Positions 60,478 to 64,000 of a stretch of DNA of 64,000 bases are shown here, in pieces. Source of the DNA: Vulcanimicrobiota bacterium (GTDB lineage: Bacteria; Vulcanimicrobiota; Vulcanimicrobiia; Vulcanimicrobiales; Vulcanimicrobiaceae); the NCBI GenBank assembly GCA_013036095.1, contig JAAXCW010000001.1, positions 124,001 to 188,000 on the forward strand. The letters are read 5' to 3'. Each line of letters opens with the position of its first letter. The first letter of the stretch is position 1. A model generated the notes under the pieces. It was not told where the DNA came from, ran no database searches, and saw only the letters and a list, made by a program, of their open reading frames with translations. The position numbers and the translations under genes were made by a program.

Positions 60478-60845
60478 TCGCCTGTCGGTATAACACCACG
60501 CTGCTCGACCATGAGAACAACAGTGCGTTCCGGCGCGCGCGTGCGGTGCATAACGCTTTTCGGAACGGTGTAGCCCTGATGCTGTTTGAGCGTGTGCGTT
60601 TCTTTGTGGTCGATATCTAACAGCAGCTCGCCCTCGAGCACGAAGAAGAACTCGTCTTGTTCGTCGTGCTTGTGCCAGTGGAACTCGCCGTGAAAAACGC
60701 CGAGGCGTACAACCGCATCGTTAACCGTCGTGAGCGTTTGATTGAACCAGGGAACCGTGCACGCATTCGCTTCGGCACCGGCGTCGATCAGCGTGGAAGA
60801 GCCGAACTTATCGTCCAGATGGATCTCGTACTTGCCGGCGCTCAC
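60474..60845 (-). CDS. Small cupin-domain protein
   Basis: 123 residues from the GTG at 60845. The cupin motif GEFHWHKHDEQDEFFFVLEGEL gives metal ligands His56/His58 (or His60) and Glu65; the second motif is HQGYTVPKSVMHRTRAPERTVV. It is a single-domain cupin, likely metal-binding, with unknown substrate. It lies 5 bases after the NifU-like gene in the sufR operon, so a role in metal or redox sensing is possible but unproven. Confidence 0.8.
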   Translation of the reverse strand: MSAGKYEIHLDDKFGSSTLIDAGAEANACTVPWFNQTLTTVNDAVVRLGVFHGEFHWHKHDEQDEFFFVLEGELLLDIDHKETHTLKQHQGYTVPKSVMHRTRAPERTVVLMVEQRGVIPTGD

Positions 60846-60850
60846 CGCGT

Positions 60851-61345
60851 TTAGTGCAGTTTGATGAGGAGTTTGCCGTTGTCCGACGGCGGCGGCGGTT
60901 CGGGAACCGTCTCCGCGACCGGTTGAACCGGCCGATCGGGTGCGGGCATCGCGCTGTAATCCGGAACCGCGCCCGACGCTACTTTCTGTTTGTAGTCGTC
61001 GATGGCGACGTGGAGCGCCTCGAGCGCTCGCTGCGGATAATCTTTCTTCTTCTCGGGATAGCCGTCGAGCGCGCTCTCGACGTCGGCTTCCTTTAATGCG
61101 GCGGCTTCTTCGATCGTCTTGCCCTTGGCGAGATCGACCACGATGCTGCACGTCGCCGTGCCGAATCCGCAGCCCGTTGTGAAATACGACATATCCTCAA
61201 TGACGGCTCCCGGGCCGACCTTGAGAAAAAAGTTGTACATGTCGCCGCACGAGTCGCTGAAATACTCACCGCTCGCGGTCGGATTCTCCATGGTGCGAAA
61301 CCCGGTGCGGTCTTCGACCAGCTTTTGAAATTTTGGAAAGTTCAT
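60851..61345 (-). CDS. NifU/IscU-like scaffold protein, variant cysteine set
   Basis: 164 residues. SDSCGDMYNFFLKV (Cys33) and FTTGCGFGTATCSIVV (Cys59, Cys66) match the first two Cys regions of IscU/NifU-N scaffolds. The third canonical Cys, in the PVKxHCSxLA helix, is not there (RALEALHVAIDDYK), while Cys66 is extra. A Pro-rich C-terminal tail follows. It probably binds a nascent [2Fe-2S] cluster or acts as a sulfur acceptor. Its ATG overlaps the sufR stop (ATGA). Confidence 0.8.
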   Translation of the reverse strand: MNFPKFQKLVEDRTGFRTMENPTASGEYFSDSCGDMYNFFLKVGPGAVIEDMSYFTTGCGFGTATCSIVVDLAKGKTIEEAAALKEADVESALDGYPEKKKDYPQRALEALHVAIDDYKQKVASGAVPDYSAMPAPDRPVQPVAETVPEPPPPSDNGKLLIKLH

Positions 61346-61968
61346 GCCTTCAGCTCAAACTTGCATTCGGTGCCGCCGGTTGCAAGGGACTCGGTTTGCA
61401 CGTGGGTGCCGCCGATCGTCTCTCCCAGGACTTGGTGGATCACCGAGCAGACCTCCGGATTGTCTTTAGCAACCGCCGAGTAGGGGCAGTTGTGCTCGTG
61501 GAGTTCAAATCCGCCCTCGATTAAATTGTAGTCGGCGACGACGCCGCCTTCGCGCAGCACTTCCGTCAGCTGCCCGAGCCGGCCCGCGGTATCCGTAGCC
61601 GTCACCCGCGCACGCGCTTTGGCGACCGTGCGCTTGGAAATGCCTTCGAAGAGCGCGGCGACGCCCGTTTCTCCATGCTGCGCCCGCACCTCGCGTAAAA
61701 CCGCGCCGAGCATCTTGTCGTAATGCTGCGGAAAGAGCTTCTCGCCGTCTTTGGTCAGCGAAAACTCGTGGGTGGGTTTGGTGGGGCCGCGGCGTACCGA
61801 CTGCTCGACCACCAACCCGTCTCGTTCCAGTACCACCAGTTGCTGCCGGATGGCATTGGGAGAGAGTCCGAAGACATTGGCCAGGTCCACGGCGGAGGCG
61901 GATTTGCGCCTGCGGAGTTCTTCAACGATGCGTCCGCGAGGCGTTTGGAAGAAGCGATCGGCCTGCAT
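61342..61968 (-). CDS. sufR: SufR-like Fe-S-sensing transcriptional repressor
   Basis: 208 residues. The winged-helix N-terminus is GRIVEELRRRKSASAVDLANVFGLSPNAIRQQLVVLERDGLV. The C-terminal sensor has Cys161 (HNCPYS), Cys174 (EVCSVIH) and Cys202 (GTECKF), with His189 between. The C-x12-C...C arrangement is that of SufR, which holds an Fe-S cluster and represses suf genes when loaded. The ATG at 61968 gives MQADRFFQTPRG. It is divergent from sufC, the expected layout. Confidence 0.88.
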   Translation of the reverse strand: MQADRFFQTPRGRIVEELRRRKSASAVDLANVFGLSPNAIRQQLVVLERDGLVVEQSVRRGPTKPTHEFSLTKDGEKLFPQHYDKMLGAVLREVRAQHGETGVAALFEGISKRTVAKARARVTATDTAGRLGQLTEVLREGGVVADYNLIEGGFELHEHNCPYSAVAKDNPEVCSVIHQVLGETIGGTHVQTESLATGGTECKFELKA

Positions 61969-62002
61969 AATCTGCTCGAATGCTAGCACGAAATACGCAG
62001 AT

Positions 62003-62022
62003 AGTCCAGGTTTTCCTTGACT
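62003..62022. promoter_or_regulatory. Probable SufR operator (inverted repeat on the sufC -35)
   Basis: AGTCCAGG-TTTT-CCTTGACT, with 7 of 8 arm positions complementary. The right arm contains the -35 box of the sufC promoter, so a dimer bound here would block RNA polymerase. Its position between divergent sufR and sufC supports autoregulation plus suf control. Confidence 0.5.
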
Positions 62023-62045
62023 TTCTATACCCCGGTCCGTAGGAT
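62017..62045 (+). promoter_or_regulatory. Sigma-70-type promoter of the suf operon
   Basis: TTGACT (62017-62022), a 17-base spacer, and TAGGAT (62040-62045): near-consensus boxes at ideal spacing, 45 bases before the sufC GTG. A GCGGC-TTAG-GCCGC stem lies between the -10 and the Shine-Dalgarno GGAGGAG. Confidence 0.72.
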
Positions 62046-62090
62046 TGGAGAGGCGGCTTAGGCCGCTTTCCATCGCCGGAGGAGCAAAGC

Positions 62091-62861
62091 GTGTCCGAAC
62101 GGGGCCTACGTATCCAACAGCTGCGCGCTAGTGCGGGCGGCACCCAGATTCTCAAGGGTATAGACCTCTCGGTTGAAGCCGGGCGCGTTCACGCATTGAT
62201 GGGTCCCAACGGCAGCGGTAAATCGACGCTCGCGTTTTCGCTCACGGGCCACCCGGGCTTTAAGGTAGAGAGCGGTTCCGTCACGCTTGACGGCGCCGAC
62301 GTGCTCGCCATGCCGCCCGACAAACGGGCGAAGGCCGGCCTCTTCCTCTCCTTTCAATACCCGGCCGCGATCCCGGGTGTGAAAGTCGCGAACTTTTTGT
62401 TTGCGGCACGACAGGCGCTGCACCCCGGCGACCTCCCGCCCGCGAAATTCCGCGCGCTGCTTTTAGAGAAAATGGATCTGCTCGACATGGATCCGAGTTT
62501 CATGGGCCGCTATCTCAACGACGGTTTTTCAGGCGGCGAGAAAAAGCGGCTCGAGATGCTGCAGCTCGCGATGCTTGCGCCGAAGTATGCGATTTTGGAC
62601 GAAACCGACTCCGGACTCGACGTCGACGCGCTGCGCGCGGTCGGCGAATCGGTTAACGCCATGCGCGCGAGCGAAGCTGGAAAAGATACGGGTTTCCTCA
62701 TCATCACGCACTACCCGCGCATTCTGCAGTACGTCAAACCAGACGTCGTGCACATCATGATCGACGGACGCATCGTGAAAGAAGGCGACGCCGAACTCGC
62801 CCAGCGCATCGAACGCGAAGGCTACGACAAGATCCGCGAGGAGACGGCGCAGATTGCCTAG
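62091..62861 (+). CDS. sufC: Fe-S cluster assembly ATPase SufC
   Basis: A 256-residue ABC ATPase with Walker A GPNGSGKST (residues 38-46), signature FSGGEKKRLEMLQLA and Walker B YAILDETDSGLDVDAL. The SufC-specific FQYPAAIPGVKVANF loop is present. It works with SufB/SufD in cytosolic cluster assembly. The GTG follows GGAGGAG by 6 bases. It is first in the plus-strand suf operon. Confidence 0.96.
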   Translation: MSERGLRIQQLRASAGGTQILKGIDLSVEAGRVHALMGPNGSGKSTLAFSLTGHPGFKVESGSVTLDGADVLAMPPDKRAKAGLFLSFQYPAAIPGVKVANFLFAARQALHPGDLPPAKFRALLLEKMDLLDMDPSFMGRYLNDGFSGGEKKRLEMLQLAMLAPKYAILDETDSGLDVDALRAVGESVNAMRASEAGKDTGFLIITHYPRILQYVKPDVVHIMIDGRIVKEGDAELAQRIEREGYDKIREETAQIA

Positions 62862-63963
62862 CGCGACCCTCGACAAAGCGCTCGACCTGCGATCGGGACG
62901 CGAACGCCCGGGACAATTTTGGAAGATCGATCTCGACGCGATCGACTTCTCCACGCTTAAAGCAGCGCCGCCTTCCGATCCGCAGATCGTCGCTCCGTCC
63001 AAGCCCGGCTTGATCGCCTGTGGCCTCGATGCAGCAAAACGCGATCACGCGGAGATCTTCAACCGCGCCTTCGGCAGCGTCTCGGGTTCGCTCAACGATA
63101 AATTCGCGGCGCTCTCGGCCGCGCTCTGCAATACGGGCGCCTTCGTCTACATACCCCCGGATCAGGCCGTCGACGATCCGATTGAAATTACATACACCAC
63201 GAAAAACGGCGCGCTCTTCCCGCATACGCTGGTCGTGGTCGATCGCGGCGCGCGCTGCACAATTATCGAACGCATCGAGGGTGACTCCGCCGACGCCGTC
63301 TGCGGCATCGCGGAGATCGTCGCCGCCGAAGGCGCGTCGGTCACCTACGCCGCCGAACAGAATCTGCCGCTCGAGTCGCAGGCTTTTTTCACGCGCGCAG
63401 CCTCTCCCGGCAAAGATGCTTCCGTGACGTGGTGCATCGCGGAGGTTGGCGCGGGGCTGTCGGTAAGCCGCATCGACGTGCTCGTCGACCATCCCGGCGT
63501 AGACGCGCACCTCAACGGCTTTTTCTTTCCGCGCCAGGACCAGCACGTCGACATGGTCTCGACGATTCGCCATAACGTTGGAGAATCACAGTCGCAAACG
63601 CTTATTAAGTCCGCAGCAACCGGCCGCGGCCAAGCGCGCTACCTCGGAAATATTCGCATCGCACCGCATGCGCAAGGCACCGAAGCATCCCTGCGCGACG
63701 ATGCGCTCCTACTCTCGCCGCGCGCGCACATCGACTCCGTGCCGGCGCTCGAAATCGGTGCCAACGACGTCAAAGCGTTTCACGGCGCGACCATCGGTGC
63801 ACTCGACGAAAATTTGATCTTTTACATGGAAAGCCGCGGCATCGAACGCGAAGCTGCCGAGAAGATGATCGCGCTCGGATTCTTCGAGCCGGTCGTCGAG
63901 CGTTTTCCGACTGCCGCCATGCGCGACAGACTGCGGGCAGCGCTGGAAGCGAAGATCGCGTGA
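62854..63963 (+). CDS. sufD: Fe-S cluster assembly protein SufD (SufB/D family)
   Basis: 369 residues from a TTG 8 bases inside sufC. A beta-helix core (PHTLVVVDRGARCTIIERIEG, GQARYLGNIRIAPHAQGTEA) is followed by the family end HIDSVPALEIGANDVKAFHGATIGALDENLIFYMESRGI. It has an N-terminal region and length closer to SufD than to SufB (about 470 residues with CxxCxxxC). The conserved His in AFHGAT is present. No SufB is seen in the window, so either it lies elsewhere or this protein serves both roles. Confidence 0.88.
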   Translation: MPSATLDKALDLRSGRERPGQFWKIDLDAIDFSTLKAAPPSDPQIVAPSKPGLIACGLDAAKRDHAEIFNRAFGSVSGSLNDKFAALSAALCNTGAFVYIPPDQAVDDPIEITYTTKNGALFPHTLVVVDRGARCTIIERIEGDSADAVCGIAEIVAAEGASVTYAAEQNLPLESQAFFTRAASPGKDASVTWCIAEVGAGLSVSRIDVLVDHPGVDAHLNGFFFPRQDQHVDMVSTIRHNVGESQSQTLIKSAATGRGQARYLGNIRIAPHAQGTEASLRDDALLLSPRAHIDSVPALEIGANDVKAFHGATIGALDENLIFYMESRGIEREAAEKMIALGFFEPVVERFPTAAMRDRLRAALEAKIA

Positions 63964-64000
63964 GCGTCGCAATCGCGGATCCCAAGGTTCGCCGCATCAT
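63960..64000 (+). CDS. Start of next suf gene, probably cysteine desulfurase SufS (truncated by window edge)
   Basis: The GTG at 63960 overlaps the sufD stop (GTGA) and opens MSVAIADPKVRRII to the window end. Position after sufC-sufD and the DxxKVRxxI-like beginning fit SufS, which supplies sulfur, but 13 residues cannot prove it. Confidence 0.4.
   Translation, partial: MSVAIADPKVRRI

Noticed and set aside
1-64000. tRNA, rRNA, IS elements, phage genes or attachment sites
   Set aside because: None recognised by eye: no transposase, integrase, capsid or cloverleaf was seen. A tRNAscan-SE and ISfinder run would be decisive.

Overview
The window is a dense, high-GC chromosomal stretch from a two-membraned bacterium: it has a TolC-type outer-membrane channel, an adaptor lipoprotein, and a protein ending in a barrel-like C-terminal Phe. 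I infer a Candidatus Eremiobacterota (WPS-2)-like lineage. The reasons are the copper-amine-oxidase-type 'stalk' domain on a secreted barrel-like protein, a full hopanoid locus, Hfq in a dapF-hfq-miaA-mutL-mutS-miaB block, and no plasmid, phage or IS hallmark. This is an inference; no rRNA gene is present to confirm it. Most genes overlap their neighbour by 1-20 bases (ATGA, GTGA, TTGA junctions), so long translationally coupled operons dominate, and GTG/TTG starts are common.

Layout. 1-9631 (minus): a housekeeping operon, miaB, mutS, mutL, miaA, hfq, dapF, a GNAT acetyltransferase, a radical SAM protein and a cut-off Na+/H+ antiporter. 9714-12235 (plus): der, plsY, efp. 12243-12412: a pair of long inverted hairpins, the second covering the start codon of a TauE-like permease (12402-13151). 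13187-15058: a GGDEF-EAL protein. 15293-25835: a divergent hopanoid locus. The minus arm is fni, hpnC, hpnD, hpnE, shc, hpnH, hpnA, hpnG and runs from isopentenyl diphosphate isomerisation through squalene and hopene to ribosylhopane. The plus arm is hpnK, hpnI, for the glycosylated headgroup. 26085-34947: fumarase, small duplicated membrane proteins, SprT-like and M55 peptidases, a DUF4258/DUF2283 pair, an isopropylmalate/homocitrate-synthase-family enzyme, NDH-2 and an M50 protease.

34962-44229: a GT87-like membrane protein, two orphan family-5 solute-binding lipoproteins co-transcribed with an AhbA/AhbB-like two-domain protein, a TolC/adaptor pair and a hotdog thioesterase. 44281-45905: a stalk-domain gene with a long structured, riboswitch-like leader, a TTG start behind a maskable Shine-Dalgarno, and a textbook terminator. 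46073-54917: two secreted paralogs of unknown family, a double nitrilase-like protein, a beta-propeller, a phosphodiester glycosidase and TldD/TldE. 54889-64000: a TlpA-like thioredoxin, FolD and small enzymes, then a divergent Fe-S locus (sufR with a NifU-like scaffold and cupin; sufC, sufD, start of sufS) with a clear promoter and probable operator.

The most unusual content is non-coding. Three families of interspersed palindromic elements share one design: a conserved core combined with arms that differ between copies but stay self-complementary. They are (i) the 12243/12343 hairpin pair, (ii) GTCATCCTGAG...GTCGAAGGACG elements, one copy of which sits in frame inside hpnA, and (iii) GCCCGAGCGRTTAACC...AAAGCGAG elements. 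No stretch longer than about 300 bases lacks a gene; the larger gaps hold these repeats or the leader at 44281.
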